A DNA stretch of 23,819 nt from Anaerolineales bacterium UBA832 (GTDB lineage Bacteria > Chloroflexota > Anaerolineae > Anaerolineales > UBA11657): the NCBI GenBank assembly GCA_002296125.1, contig DBHI01000074.1, positions 1 through 23,819 on the forward strand, in the 5' to 3' direction. The notes beneath the pieces were generated by a model. The model made no database searches. It was not told where the DNA came from and was given only the letters and a program-made list of their open reading frames with translations. Positions within the stretch are counted from its first letter, which is position 1. Each line of letters opens with the position of its first letter. The position numbers and the translations under genes were made by a program. Of the stretch, positions 1-8,698 are shown piece after piece.

Positions 1-333
1 TGCATGCATACCAACTATAAACATAGCATCATAACCCTCTTCTAAAACATCTTGCCTTAATCCAAAATGGCCATGGCCACTCAGTAATTTTGTTTTAGGA
101 TCAATGTCTTTTAACCTAAGATTTGGTCTAGGAGGTGATGATCCATGAAAATCTAATATTGTAAAATCTGCTGCTCCTGCACTACGAGCACCCTTAATGA
201 CTGTATTTAAATCAATTGTCATTTGTTGACGTTGATTTTCATCATCAGACAATTCACGTCCACCTTTAGTAGGTTGTGGCCAATGTACTACTCCTGTAAT
301 GCCCTCCATATCTGCAGCTATAAATACTTTCAT
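1..333 (-). CDS. M55 family D-aminopeptidase (DppA-like), N-terminal part, cut by the window edge
   Basis: This reading frame was translated by hand from the ATG at 331-333. It stays open for 111 codons to base 1, so the C-terminal part is missing. The N-terminus MKVFIAADMEGITG is the hallmark of M55 zinc aminopeptidases, of which Bacillus DppA (specific for N-terminal D-amino acids) is the type. By comparison with DppA the metal ligands would be D8, E10, H63 (in LDFHGS) and H110 (in VGMHA). All four are present; the later glutamate ligand lies outside the window. A GGAG-type ribosome binding site (GATTAGGAGCG) sits 8-9 nt upstream of the ATG. In Bacillus, dppA heads the dppABCDE dipeptide transport operon, which matches the Dpp-type ATPases and binding protein here. 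The family call is firm; D-specificity is inferred from the family. Confidence 0.85.
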   Translation of the reverse strand, partial: MKVFIAADMEGITGVVHWPQPTKGGRELSDDENQRQQMTIDLNTVIKGARSAGAADFTILDFHGSSPPRPNLRLKDIDPKTKLLSGHGHFGLRQDVLEEGYDAMFIVGMHA

Positions 334-394
334 GCTAGACGCTCCTAATCTATTTTAAGATCATTCCTTTTATTATACTAATCATACTATATTA

Positions 395-1486
395 TTATTT
401 CTTGTAATAATACTCAAACTTTGACTCATCTAAATCAACTCCTAAACCGGGTCCCTCTGGAGGTCTTAATACATGACCATCTGGAGATATTCTATTATCA
501 AGAATAGTATCATCATTTCTTGCTGCACCAGCAGGCCATGTAGCATTACGAGAGGCAGCCGCAAAATGCGCAGCTGCTGCTGACAACAAATCAGGATAAG
601 GTGCTACAGAAAAAACTATATTTGCTGATTCTGCAACAGCAGCCATTTTCTGTAAAGGTGTCAAACCGCCATATTTCTGCATTTTAAAATGCCACACTGG
701 AATAGAACTGAACTTGCAAAGCTCATAACTGCTATTAACACTAGTCAACAATTCATCAGCTTGTAATGGTGTCACTATTTTATTAGCAATCTGCTCAAGA
801 TCCTCTATACTCTGCACTGGCTGTTCAAACAACGCAATCCCACCATACTTTTCAATCTGAGTAAGCGCCATTATTGCATCTGCTTTGTTATATCCTGAAT
901 TACCATCTAACTGAAATTGAATTTTACCTTCAGAAACTTCACTAACTTCCTTATACCAAGATACATCTTCAGTTACTGTAAACCCTATTTTTCCTTTAAC
1001 AACTTGCCAACCCTCCTCAGTTAAATGTGTGATAGCCTCAACAAGTTCATCACCATATAATCTGTCTAAAAAACCATGTAGAACAACTCCTTCATTGATT
1101 TGACCACCAAGTAATTCATATATAGGCACTCCATGTTTTTTGCCTAAAATATCCCAAAACGCCAAATCCAAAGCTGTATAAGCAAAATTAGCTCCTCGAA
1201 AAGCATTGTTCATGATTTTCCAACAAGAGTTAATGTTAGTTGCATCCTGCCCATATAATGCAGGAGCCAAGTACTGATCAATTGCATTCTTTATTGCCAC
1301 TGATGAAGGTCCAAACCATGGAGCTGAAGATATGGTCTGACCTATCCCTTCAATACCTTCTTTAGTCATTACTTTTACTACTATTGCTGGCAAAGACTCA
1401 TTAACTCCGTATCGCGTTACCAACGGAGTCAGTCTTTTGATTGGAATAATTGCTGATTGAATCTCAACTATACTAGTATCTGACAT
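395..1486 (-). CDS. Enolase-superfamily enzyme, muconate lactonizing enzyme (MLE) subgroup
   Basis: This 363-residue protein has the full-length two-domain enolase-superfamily layout: a capping domain (about 1-125) and a TIM barrel. Catalytic residues are visible: the KxK pair K164/K166 (VVKGKIG), metal ligands D194 (QLDGN), E221 (FEQP) and D244/E245 (ADEL), and K268 in FKMQKYGG on the opposite barrel face. Lysines on both faces define the MLE subgroup, which includes cycloisomerases, racemases and dipeptide epimerases. The reaction would be proton abstraction alpha to a carboxylate. The DxD motif that dipeptide epimerases use on the last barrel strand is not evident, so the substrate is unknown. 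The ATG has a strong AGGAGGA site overlapping the stop of the MmgE/PrpD gene upstream (11 bp apart), suggesting translational coupling. Cytoplasmic; subgroup call firm, substrate open. Confidence 0.9.
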   Translation of the reverse strand: MSDTSIVEIQSAIIPIKRLTPLVTRYGVNESLPAIVVKVMTKEGIEGIGQTISSAPWFGPSSVAIKNAIDQYLAPALYGQDATNINSCWKIMNNAFRGANFAYTALDLAFWDILGKKHGVPIYELLGGQINEGVVLHGFLDRLYGDELVEAITHLTEEGWQVVKGKIGFTVTEDVSWYKEVSEVSEGKIQFQLDGNSGYNKADAIMALTQIEKYGGIALFEQPVQSIEDLEQIANKIVTPLQADELLTSVNSSYELCKFSSIPVWHFKMQKYGGLTPLQKMAAVAESANIVFSVAPYPDLLSAAAAHFAAASRNATWPAGAARNDDTILDNRISPDGHVLRPPEGPGLGVDLDESKFEYYYKK

Positions 1487-1497
1487 GGCACATCCTC

Positions 1498-2877
1498 CTA
1501 TTTATCTGGTAAAGTTAATTTCACTAACTCACTTACATCATCAATATCACCAACTGTGTCTACCATATTACATAATGCAGTAATGTTGTCTTCGGAAATA
1601 ACTCCTTTAGCTAAATATCGAAACTTAGATTCAAATTCTTCATCACTAAGCATATTTTCAGGCTCACCTAAGGCATAACTTACATGACCCTTATAAACAT
1701 CTCCTCCATTAGTAGTAACTTCTACTACACAACCATTCTTTTCAGGCCAATCAGAGTTTATCTGCTCATCAAGTACTACTTCAACTTTAGGTACCAACTC
1801 TTGAACTTCTGGTTGATCAAATGACGCAATATCCTCTTTATACCAACTTCCTTTATTAAGTACTACAGATACAGTTACAGGTAAAGAAAAACCTGCTTGA
1901 TTAACAGTATCACAATCATATTTCACTCTAAACGATGGGGTAATAGCATTCTTATAACTACCAACTCTGATTTTTGCTACTTCAGATAAATCTGGCTTCC
2001 CTTGCGACAACAAATCATTTGTTGCATCTACGCAAGCATGGACATGCCTACAACCAGCATGAGGTTTAAAACCAGTTTCAGCAATAGTAAAATCTTTACC
2101 TAGATTTGCAAGAAATGCCTGGTCATATCCATCTCCAAACGCATGATAATAACCATATTCTCCATCCAAAGCACCTGGAGGTCCCTGAAAACCAGCAGCA
2201 GATAACTGAGCTGCATAAATACCATTTCGTACTGCAAACCCAGACAATAAATCTTTAGTATCACATAAACCCGCATCAAACACATATTGCTCTGTTCCTG
2301 ATGCCATATCCATAGATAAAGCTAGTGCATTAGCAACTTTATCCTTACCTAAATCCATAGCCAAAGCAGCCACAACTGCACTAGCCAATGTGCCAGCTTG
2401 TGATTTATGATCTAAACCCCTTACACGTTGAGCAACCTTAACACCAGGTTGAATAGCACCAAAAACATCATATCCAGCTGCCACAATTCTCACTAGATCT
2501 TTACCAGTCAAACCTCGCTGCTCACATATTGCTATCGCCAATGGTACAAGTTCTGCCGCCACATGACCACAAATACGATGTGAATCATCCATACCCAAAT
2601 GTTTAGAAGCAACAGCATTAGCCCACGCAGCTCCAGCAGATGAAAGCTTCACATTAGTACCCCATAAAATAGCTTCATTACCAGGCTCAGTAGCCATTGC
2701 ATACTCTGCTGCTAATTTACCCAAATCTGTATCACGCGCACCAAGTGCACAGCAAATTGTATCCACAATTACCTGTCCAGCTCTCTTTATAGCCAAAGGA
2801 GACAGCATATCATAATCTAATTCACTTGCATGACCTGCTACATATTCAACTGCATTCATTCCTTTCATATCAAACAT
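1498..2877 (-). CDS. MmgE/PrpD family protein (2-methylcitrate dehydratase-like)
   Basis: This 459-residue protein is full length for the MmgE/PrpD family. Signatures are GMDDSH (95-100) followed by CGH at 103-105, which corresponds to the family's D-D-x-H region. KPHAGCRHVHACVDA (271-285) is the conserved K-x-H...C-R segment near the active site. Characterised members are 2-methylcitrate dehydratase, cis-aconitate decarboxylase and iminodisuccinate epimerase, all acting on small polycarboxylates by abstracting an alpha proton. The ATG has an ideal GGAGG site six bases upstream. It lies 30 bp after the Gfo/Idh gene and 11 bp before the enolase-superfamily gene, so the three are probably cotranscribed. 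Nothing in the sequence fixes the substrate. A propionate (methylcitrate) role is not supported, because no PrpB or PrpC gene is nearby. Confidence 0.9.
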   Translation of the reverse strand: MFDMKGMNAVEYVAGHASELDYDMLSPLAIKRAGQVIVDTICCALGARDTDLGKLAAEYAMATEPGNEAILWGTNVKLSSAGAAWANAVASKHLGMDDSHRICGHVAAELVPLAIAICEQRGLTGKDLVRIVAAGYDVFGAIQPGVKVAQRVRGLDHKSQAGTLASAVVAALAMDLGKDKVANALALSMDMASGTEQYVFDAGLCDTKDLLSGFAVRNGIYAAQLSAAGFQGPPGALDGEYGYYHAFGDGYDQAFLANLGKDFTIAETGFKPHAGCRHVHACVDATNDLLSQGKPDLSEVAKIRVGSYKNAITPSFRVKYDCDTVNQAGFSLPVTVSVVLNKGSWYKEDIASFDQPEVQELVPKVEVVLDEQINSDWPEKNGCVVEVTTNGGDVYKGHVSYALGEPENMLSDEEFESKFRYLAKGVISEDNITALCNMVDTVGDIDDVSELVKLTLPDK

Positions 2878-2907
2878 TAGGTCCTCCTATATAATCATCT
2901 TCTATTC

Positions 2908-3906
2908 TTAGTTATTATCACAATCTATCGTCATTTGATTCCAATATGATTTGTAAATATTAGCTGCCAATTCATAGGCTCGCACTCCATCAACAAGTGA
3001 CACAAGAGGTTTCTCTCCATTCATTATGGAATTCACAATGTTAGTAGCCTGATACTCAAAATGACCTACACTATCGTATCTTTCTTCAAAAACCTCTCCA
3101 TTTGACTTAGCATAAGTAAGTTCAGTACCATTAGACACAGTAATAGTACCCTCCTTACAATAGACCTCAGTACGAGAAATAGTTGTAGGCACAACTGCAA
3201 ACGGTTGATTTCCAACTAGCGAAGAATAAGTGCCGTTATCAAATCTGATATTCGCACAAACCCCATCTTCCACATCAAACTCATGACTATGTTTACCGAT
3301 TAAACCATTAATTAATGTTGATTGTCCATTAACAAACCATAAAATCCTGTCAATATTATGAATACCTGAATATAACAGAATCCCTCCACCGGATTTGCTA
3401 GAATCCCAGACCCATTTAGGAACTCTATCATCTCCAGGATACATAAAATGTTCGTGTACTGCCACAACAGCGCCTAATATTTTATTAGCCAGCAAGCTAT
3501 GTACCTTAGTGAAAACAGGGCGAAAACGATGCACAAAACTAACTGACGCTACTAGATCATCATTTTGAGAATATATTTCCGCAAGCCTTATAGCCTGTTC
3601 AAGTGTATTACCCATTGGCTTTTCAACAAGCAAATGGCACCCTGCATCATATAACGCTACACTGCATTCAAAAAGTTGGTCATGAGGCAAAGCAACTACT
3701 CCTAAATTAATTTCAGCAGCTATTAAAGATTCAGTAGAATCATATCCAGTAATATCAAATTCATTTTGAATTTCTAGACGCCGCAAATCATCAATTTCTG
3801 TAAAGCCAACCAACTCTACCGATTCAGAAATTTGAGAAAATGCTTCTAGATGATGATGTCCTGCAACACCAGCACCAAATACTCCTACCCTAATCTTGTC
3901 AGACAT
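2908..3906 (-). CDS. Gfo/Idh/MocA family NAD(P)-dependent oxidoreductase
   Basis: This 332-residue protein has the standard two-domain Gfo/Idh/MocA architecture. The N-terminal Rossmann fold has GVFGAGVAGHHH (G11-G16 region) and the conserved EKP at 95-97 (VEKPMGN), whose lysine contacts substrate and cofactor. The C-terminal domain carries GGGILLYSGIHNIDRILWF, in which H183 and D186 match the family's G-x-H-x-x-D active-site motif. The family oxidises or reduces hydroxyl or carbonyl groups, mostly on sugars, inositols and related hydroxy acids. Only 14 bp separate it from the upstream M24 gene. No clear Shine-Dalgarno sequence precedes the ATG (the gap is TA-rich), so expression may depend on coupling to the upstream gene. 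The substrate cannot be read from the sequence. Confidence 0.9.
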   Translation of the reverse strand: MSDKIRVGVFGAGVAGHHHLEAFSQISESVELVGFTEIDDLRRLEIQNEFDITGYDSTESLIAAEINLGVVALPHDQLFECSVALYDAGCHLLVEKPMGNTLEQAIRLAEIYSQNDDLVASVSFVHRFRPVFTKVHSLLANKILGAVVAVHEHFMYPGDDRVPKWVWDSSKSGGGILLYSGIHNIDRILWFVNGQSTLINGLIGKHSHEFDVEDGVCANIRFDNGTYSSLVGNQPFAVVPTTISRTEVYCKEGTITVSNGTELTYAKSNGEVFEERYDSVGHFEYQATNIVNSIMNGEKPLVSLVDGVRAYELAANIYKSYWNQMTIDCDNN

Positions 3907-3920
3907 GTTTCATATATATA

Positions 3921-5078
3921 TTATTTTTCCAAACGGATATAGTAACGATCCGCATTATGCGGTGAAAGTCTCACAGCACCCTCATCTGTTACCATAAAAT
4001 TGTCAGTAATCAAAAATCCTTTGTCATTTTCAAGAACAGTACCTGGATGATACGAAAGAATCATGTTTGATTTCAACACAAAATCAGGATCAGAAGCTGA
4101 ACTAGGACCATCACTACCGTCAAGTCCTGTACTATGACAATCAGGAGTATGTTTACCTGCTACTTTTAAGCCCATATCTGAAATGGCTTTGTCATTGGCA
4201 TTAGAAATATCATCATAAGTATTACCTGTACGTGCAACTGCTGAGGAAGCATCTACTGCTGCTAAATAAGCATCTAACTGAAGCTGTGCCTCGTCTGGTA
4301 AATCAATAAATGAAAAAACAGAAGTCATTTCGGTCCAATAACCCCATGGGCTTTCATACACAATCTCAAAATTAATAATGTCGTCCTCAGACATCGTCAG
4401 ATCCTTAGGAGTTGGGACTGTAAATGGTGTCAAATCTAATGAAAGCTTCGTTCTACCCCAGAAAGCTCCTTTTGCTTTAACAAATTCCTCAGTCGCCGCA
4501 CACACATCCCAATATCTAGCGCCTACATATGAATGATCAGCAAAAACATCCATACATGCATCCAAAATATAACCATTCTGTTGTACTGCCTCTAGTTCAA
4601 ATGGGGATTTAATCTGTCGAATTGCATTATAAGGTTCGGTAGCATCAATCAAATCATGACTTCCTATTGCTTGATCTAAAGACTCGTAAGCACCTAATGG
4701 TAACAATTTTTTCATGTTAACTACACCTATACGCTTTCCACTTTCTCCGGCATAATCAGTCACTAACTCTTTCACTCTTTCCATTAAATCAGCTGGGGAT
4801 TCTACTCTTTCTTTTCGAGTCGTAGTTTCATTCCTAGTCCAAACAGCCTGATATGAACTCCAAATTAACATGTAAGGATCTGGATCGTCCTGCCCCAATA
4901 CGGCATAACCTGCACCACCCCACAAATGTGCATTAGTTATATAACGTATCGCACCCATACCACCTGGTGCTCCACCTCCAATAATCACCAAAGCTGCGAA
5001 ATCTTCTTTTTTCATCATATCTTGAATTTTTTGAATTCTAATCTTTACATCTTGAACTAATCCTGCATGTGTAAGCAT
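3921..5078 (-). CDS. M24 (Xaa-Pro peptidase/creatinase-fold) family protein with altered metal site
   Basis: This 385-residue protein has a creatinase-type N-terminal domain (about 1-150) and a pita-bread M24 domain (about 155-385). The C-terminal domain keeps the family layout: a GY segment, a histidine region (DCHSTGLDG), a 'NMILSYHPG' segment and a final VTDEG strand. The five canonical metal ligands D, D, H, E, E read E238 (FEIVYE), E250 (GYWTE), H315, H344 (SYHPG) and T358 (LITDN) in my alignment. A standard dinuclear peptidase site is therefore unlikely. The protein might use one different metal or none, as creatinase does. Other M24 relatives include the DMSP lyase DddP and ectoine hydrolase; nothing specific links it to either. 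The ATG at 5078 has an AGGAG site. The fold is firm and the activity unknown. Confidence 0.85.
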   Translation of the reverse strand: MLTHAGLVQDVKIRIQKIQDMMKKEDFAALVIIGGGAPGGMGAIRYITNAHLWGGAGYAVLGQDDPDPYMLIWSSYQAVWTRNETTTRKERVESPADLMERVKELVTDYAGESGKRIGVVNMKKLLPLGAYESLDQAIGSHDLIDATEPYNAIRQIKSPFELEAVQQNGYILDACMDVFADHSYVGARYWDVCAATEEFVKAKGAFWGRTKLSLDLTPFTVPTPKDLTMSEDDIINFEIVYESPWGYWTEMTSVFSFIDLPDEAQLQLDAYLAAVDASSAVARTGNTYDDISNANDKAISDMGLKVAGKHTPDCHSTGLDGSDGPSSASDPDFVLKSNMILSYHPGTVLENDKGFLITDNFMVTDEGAVRLSPHNADRYYIRLEK

Positions 5079-5140
5079 TTTTCTATCTCCTATAATATTT
5101 TTTGCTAGTTTCTCATTACTATTTTATAACACCTATTTAA

Positions 5141-6169
5141 CTACATCTCCCATTCATATGGAAGACCAAAAGCAATCTCTTCTCCTACATTGTTAGCTAT
5201 AGCTTTTTCATAAATCATCTTAGCAACAGCTACATCTTCCACAGCCACACCCCCTGACAAGAATATGGAATAAGTCCAATCCTTCTGTCTAGCAGGCTTA
5301 TTTCCAGACACAACATCACCTAAATCAGCATAGACATCCTCTGTAGTCATTAATCCATCAGCTATTGGAATCAGAACTTCACCTGCTTCATCTAAACCAC
5401 ATTCCCATTCATCTAAGACAACTTTAGAATTAACCACAAAATTTTCATCAACCTCTCTGGCCCAAGGATCATGACGACCCATTGCATTCACATGAACCTG
5501 TGATTCCGTCAAACTCTTACTGTCAAACACAGGCTGAGCCGATGTTGTCATTGTAGTAACCATATTTGCCCCTTCTAAAGCATGATCAGGAGATAACACA
5601 GGAACAACTTCGATATCCAACTCCTTACTCATAGAAACACAAAATTTACGAAGTGGTTCCTCTTTTCGACTAAATACTTGTACTCTTTGCAAATCACAAA
5701 CTGCTTTTACAGCATGTAATTCTGTACGAGCATGTCGTCCAGATCCAAACAATGCCATTTTCAAAGGCCCTTCTGGAGACAAATATTTTGCAGCTACGGC
5801 AGCAACTGCAGCTGTCTTAAACCAATCATAATATAAAACTTCCATTATCGACAATAATTCACCAGTAACTGTATCAAATAAAAGTTGGAATGTTTGCAAA
5901 TCACCTGTCATCCCAGTAGTATAAACATTCATACCAGCCGCACTAATATCTGAAATAGCAGCAGCTTTAAATTTTAAAGCAGGCAAACCTTCTGGGCGAC
6001 GACTCCTATCCGAATGGACAGATCCATCTTTATCAAACCAGGCACATTTCCTAGCAAAATTAGCTGCACGACCTTTACCTTTTTCTCTATAACCTAATTC
6101 AACTGCCTCAATATAATCTTCAAGTTTAAATAAACCTTGCAAATCATTGTTACGCAATATCAAAGTCAT
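5141..6169 (-). CDS. Ornithine cyclodeaminase/mu-crystallin family protein
   Basis: This 342-residue protein (from the ATG at 6169) matches the ornithine cyclodeaminase/mu-crystallin family, whose members include cyclodeaminases, ketimine reductases and alanine dehydrogenases. It has the N-terminal dimer domain with FQLLFDTVTGELLSIME and a Rossmann domain with LFGSGRHA (about 141-148). The late VVLDEWECGLDEAGE segment carries the conserved aspartate. Two substrate-carboxylate residues of the classical enzyme are changed: the lysine of G-x-K is asparagine (GMNVY, about N81), and RTAA reads KTAA (K118). A cyclodeaminase reaction on ornithine is therefore doubtful; an NAD(P)H-linked imine or amino-acid reaction is equally possible. 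An in-frame GTG at 6175 is rejected as the start because it lies inside the Shine-Dalgarno sequence. It sits between the MFS and M24 genes. Confidence 0.87.
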   Translation of the reverse strand: MTLILRNNDLQGLFKLEDYIEAVELGYREKGKGRAANFARKCAWFDKDGSVHSDRSRRPEGLPALKFKAAAISDISAAGMNVYTTGMTGDLQTFQLLFDTVTGELLSIMEVLYYDWFKTAAVAAVAAKYLSPEGPLKMALFGSGRHARTELHAVKAVCDLQRVQVFSRKEEPLRKFCVSMSKELDIEVVPVLSPDHALEGANMVTTMTTSAQPVFDSKSLTESQVHVNAMGRHDPWAREVDENFVVNSKVVLDEWECGLDEAGEVLIPIADGLMTTEDVYADLGDVVSGNKPARQKDWTYSIFLSGGVAVEDVAVAKMIYEKAIANNVGEEIAFGLPYEWEM

Positions 6170-6172
6170 AAA

Positions 6173-6182
6173 CACCTCCTTT
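6173..6182 (-). promoter_or_regulatory. Ribosome binding site fixing the start of the cyclodeaminase-family gene
   Basis: On the minus strand this reads AAAGGAGGTG, a near-perfect match to the complement of the 16S rRNA 3' end. Its GGAGG core ends 5 nt before the ATG at 6167-6169. The GTG at 6173-6175 is the end of the site itself and cannot also serve as start codon, so the ATG is preferred. Confidence 0.8.
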
Positions 6183-6241
6183 GTTCTTAATCATCTAATC
6201 GCATATAGTTATCAATTTTTATAGTTGAGAAACCTATAAAA

Positions 6242-7534
6242 TCAAACAGTTATATGTCTCCTCTCAATTCTCAGCCAAACAATCGAAACTATACCAACTA
6301 AAACACAAAACCAACCACTCATGTTAATAACCCACACAACACTAAATTTGTCTGTCAAATAGCCAGCTCCAATGGTAGCAACTGGCAATAATCCCCATAC
6401 CATGCCATAAGAACCAATGATCCTTCCTCGAAACAAATCAGGTACTCTACTCTGATACGTGGCGTTCATAATCGTCAGAAAAACCCCCTGAAACAAACCT
6501 GTTAAACCAGCAATCAAATATAGCATCCAAAATGTTCTTGTATACGCAAACACAACCAAACTAAATCCAAAAGAAACAACTGCCATAACACATTTTTCAG
6601 TGGGCTTGCTAACGTTTGTTGCAAACGACACAAACAAACCAGAAATCGCAGCAAATGCACTAGCAACTCCAATCAAGTTCCCATATAATGCTGGACCTCC
6701 TTGGAGTACTTTATCCACAAAAACCGGCGTCATTTTTAGATATGTCATTCCAATGGGAATAGCCATCAAACCCATAAATAATAAGAGCAGTACAATCCTA
6801 TCTCCTTTGAGATATGATAAAACACTTTCAGACGAACCATATGATGCACTAATATAACTATTTTCACCATTGTTTTCATTATGCAAAAAATTATGATTAC
6901 GCTTGTCAATTGAAAAATTCAGTATAATAAAAGCCAAAGCAGATCCGAGAAGTGTCAAAGCAGCGACACTCAAAGCAACCGTATAATCATAATAAGTCAA
7001 TAACAATCCAGCTGCAACTGGTCCAACAAAACCCATCATCCGTGTACTAGATAAATCTAAAGATGCTACTGAAAAAACATTATTCCCATGTAATATAGTA
7101 GATAACAAAGCTAACCTACTTGCACCATAAAATGCAAACGACATACCAACAAACAAATTTGCTGTTCCTAAATACAATTGACTTTCGTATTGCTTACTAA
7201 CAACCCAGCCATATATACCAGCAACAAAAGCACCTGCAATACAAGCAGCAACTAACAGGATGCCCCTAGACATCTTCTTATCACCTAACCAACCCGCAAA
7301 AGGTGAACAAGGTAACAAAGGAATACCATACAAAAATCCTACTAAGGCAACCCACGCAGCTTTTTCAGACATCTGTACTGCCTGCCACAACGATGTAATA
7401 GCAAAAATACGAAAACCCAAATGACCTAAAGTACCACCAAGCCAATAAATAGGATATGATGTATTACGCAAATGTTTTATATCATCAAACCATTTTGCAA
7501 CAGTATTTTGTACAACCAATCCTTCTACATCCAA
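6242..7534 (-). CDS. Major facilitator superfamily transporter
   Basis: This 430-residue integral membrane protein has about 11-12 hydrophobic segments in two halves. They are split by a hydrophilic, Asn/Ser-rich central loop at about 206-246 that begins NFSIDKRNHNF. The loop between the second and third membrane segments carries GWLGDKKMSR (81-90), an MFS motif A variant. The overall look is of the EntS-like (MFS_3) group of exporters, which move small molecules out using the proton gradient. Import cannot be excluded. Start: TTG at 7532-7534, supported by an AGGAG site 7 nt upstream (7542-7546); the next in-frame Met is more than 50 codons in, beyond the first membrane segment. It lies 114 bp downstream of the DppF-type ATPase gene, with a hairpin between, and 72 bp before the cyclodeaminase-family gene. 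Substrate unknown. Confidence 0.88.
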   Translation of the reverse strand: MDVEGLVVQNTVAKWFDDIKHLRNTSYPIYWLGGTLGHLGFRIFAITSLWQAVQMSEKAAWVALVGFLYGIPLLPCSPFAGWLGDKKMSRGILLVAACIAGAFVAGIYGWVVSKQYESQLYLGTANLFVGMSFAFYGASRLALLSTILHGNNVFSVASLDLSSTRMMGFVGPVAAGLLLTYYDYTVALSVAALTLLGSALAFIILNFSIDKRNHNFLHNENNGENSYISASYGSSESVLSYLKGDRIVLLLLFMGLMAIPIGMTYLKMTPVFVDKVLQGGPALYGNLIGVASAFAAISGLFVSFATNVSKPTEKCVMAVVSFGFSLVVFAYTRTFWMLYLIAGLTGLFQGVFLTIMNATYQSRVPDLFRGRIIGSYGMVWGLLPVATIGAGYLTDKFSVVWVINMSGWFCVLVGIVSIVWLRIERRHITV

Positions 7535-7609
7535 TTCTCTACTCCTAAATCCGATGACTTTAACTTTAAAAACATCTGGATAATTGTACTTTCAAAAAGC
7601 TATATCTTT

Positions 7610-7630
7610 AGTGTAGTTTTCCACTACACT
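7610..7630. repeat. Perfect 8-bp inverted repeat (hairpin) between the ATPase and MFS genes
   Basis: AGTGTAGT and ACTACACT are separated by a 5-nt loop (TTTCC). The hairpin lies 18 bp beyond the stop of the DppF-type gene. On the minus strand it is followed by AAAGATATAGCTTTTTG, without an immediate T-run, so it is a weak terminator at best. It may act as an attenuator, an mRNA 3'-end stabiliser or a dyad protein-binding site. The perfect arms are seen; the function is not. Confidence 0.4.
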
Positions 7631-7648
7631 TTTGTAATAACTTATTAT

Positions 7649-8698
7649 TTAGGCGATTTGAATTGCCGGTAAACCTCTGCCTTCTCCCATTTCATCAATT
7701 CGATGACACGCAGCAAAATGTCCTGGTCTCCATTCTTTTAATAATGGTCTTGTATTTATACATTCATCAATGACCAATGGACATCGTGTACTAAACAAAC
7801 AACCCTTTGGTGGATTAGCTGGATTAGGCACATCACCTTTCAAAACAATTCTCTGTCTTTTAGATTCAATAATTGGATCAGGTACAGGAATAGCAGAAAT
7901 TAAAGATACAGTATATGGATTTAATGCACTCAGAAACAATTGATTTGTCTCAGCCAATTCAACTATCTGACCCAGATACATAACTGCAACTCTATCTGAT
8001 ATATGACGTATCATACTCAAATCGTGCCCGATAAACAAATATGTCAATCCAATATCTGATCTTAAATCTTCAATCAAATTGACGACTTGCGCCTGAATAG
8101 ATACGTCTAAAGCCGAAATTGGCTCGTCACATACTACAAAATCTGGTTCTGAAGCTAACGCTCTAGCTATACCTACTCTCTGTCTCTGACCTCCAGAAAA
8201 TTCATGTGGAAACCGAGCAGCAACATCAGGACTTAGACCAACAACCTCAAGAAGATAATTTATTCTTTTTTCTATATTTTCTTTATCCAGTCCACTATGA
8301 ATCCTAATTGGCTCTGCTATAGCCATACCTACAGCTAAACGAGGATTCAAAGATGCAAAAGGATCCTGGAATATCATCTGCATTCGCTTACGCATATCAC
8401 GCAGGTCATTAGTGTCTAAATGTGTTAAATTAATACCATCAAAAACAATTTCACCTGCTGTAGGTTCATATAACTGCAAAATTGCTCTACCAGTTGTTGT
8501 TTTGCCACACCCACTTTCACCTACCAAACCAAATGTCTCGCCACGAAATATATCAAAAGTTACACCATCTACTGCTCGGACTGCACCAACTTGCCGCTGC
8601 AGAACACCTTTTTTAATAGGAAAGTGTATTTTCAAATCTTTTACACTTAACATCGTATCACTTACATTATTGTTGTTAGACATTTCGTTCACATTCAT
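7649..8698 (-). CDS. Oligopeptide/dipeptide ABC transporter ATP-binding protein (OppF/DppF type)
   Basis: This is an ABC ATPase of about 349 residues. It has Walker A GESGCGKTT (about 60-68), a Q-loop at about Q111 (IFQDP), the ABC signature FSGGQRQ (about 167-173), Walker B FVVCDEP (DE at about 191-192) and an H-loop (IGHDLS). The oligopeptide-transporter C-terminal extension follows, with CLFSTRCPLVIDEC. Such ATPases pair with an OppD/DppD partner on the cytoplasmic face of a two-permease channel. The start is uncertain. An in-frame TTG at 8722 would overlap the upstream gene by 47 bp. The ATG at 8698 has a GGTGGG element upstream. The ATG at 8683 overlaps the upstream stop as ATGTCTAA, a coupling arrangement. 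I give 8698; 8683 is nearly as good. Function is firm; the transported compound is unknown. Confidence 0.93.
   Translation of the reverse strand: MNVNEMSNNNNVSDTMLSVKDLKIHFPIKKGVLQRQVGAVRAVDGVTFDIFRGETFGLVGESGCGKTTTGRAILQLYEPTAGEIVFDGINLTHLDTNDLRDMRKRMQMIFQDPFASLNPRLAVGMAIAEPIRIHSGLDKENIEKRINYLLEVVGLSPDVAARFPHEFSGGQRQRVGIARALASEPDFVVCDEPISALDVSIQAQVVNLIEDLRSDIGLTYLFIGHDLSMIRHISDRVAVMYLGQIVELAETNQLFLSALNPYTVSLISAIPVPDPIIESKRQRIVLKGDVPNPANPPKGCLFSTRCPLVIDECINTRPLLKEWRPGHFAACHRIDEMGEGRGLPAIQIA

Noticed and set aside
395..1486. Calling the enolase homologue an L-Ala-D/L-Glu epimerase because a DppA-like gene and Dpp ATPases are near
   Set aside because: The lysine pair fits, but the C-terminal DxD motif that binds the dipeptide amino group is not visible.
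3921..5078. Calling the M24 protein a DMSP lyase (DddP) because of the likely marine origin
   Set aside because: The fold is shared, but the metal ligands differ and there is no specific supporting motif or neighbour.
6170..6175. GTG at 6175 as start of the cyclodeaminase-family gene
   Set aside because: The GTG is the tail of the AAGGAGGTG ribosome binding site. The ATG two codons later is correctly spaced from it.
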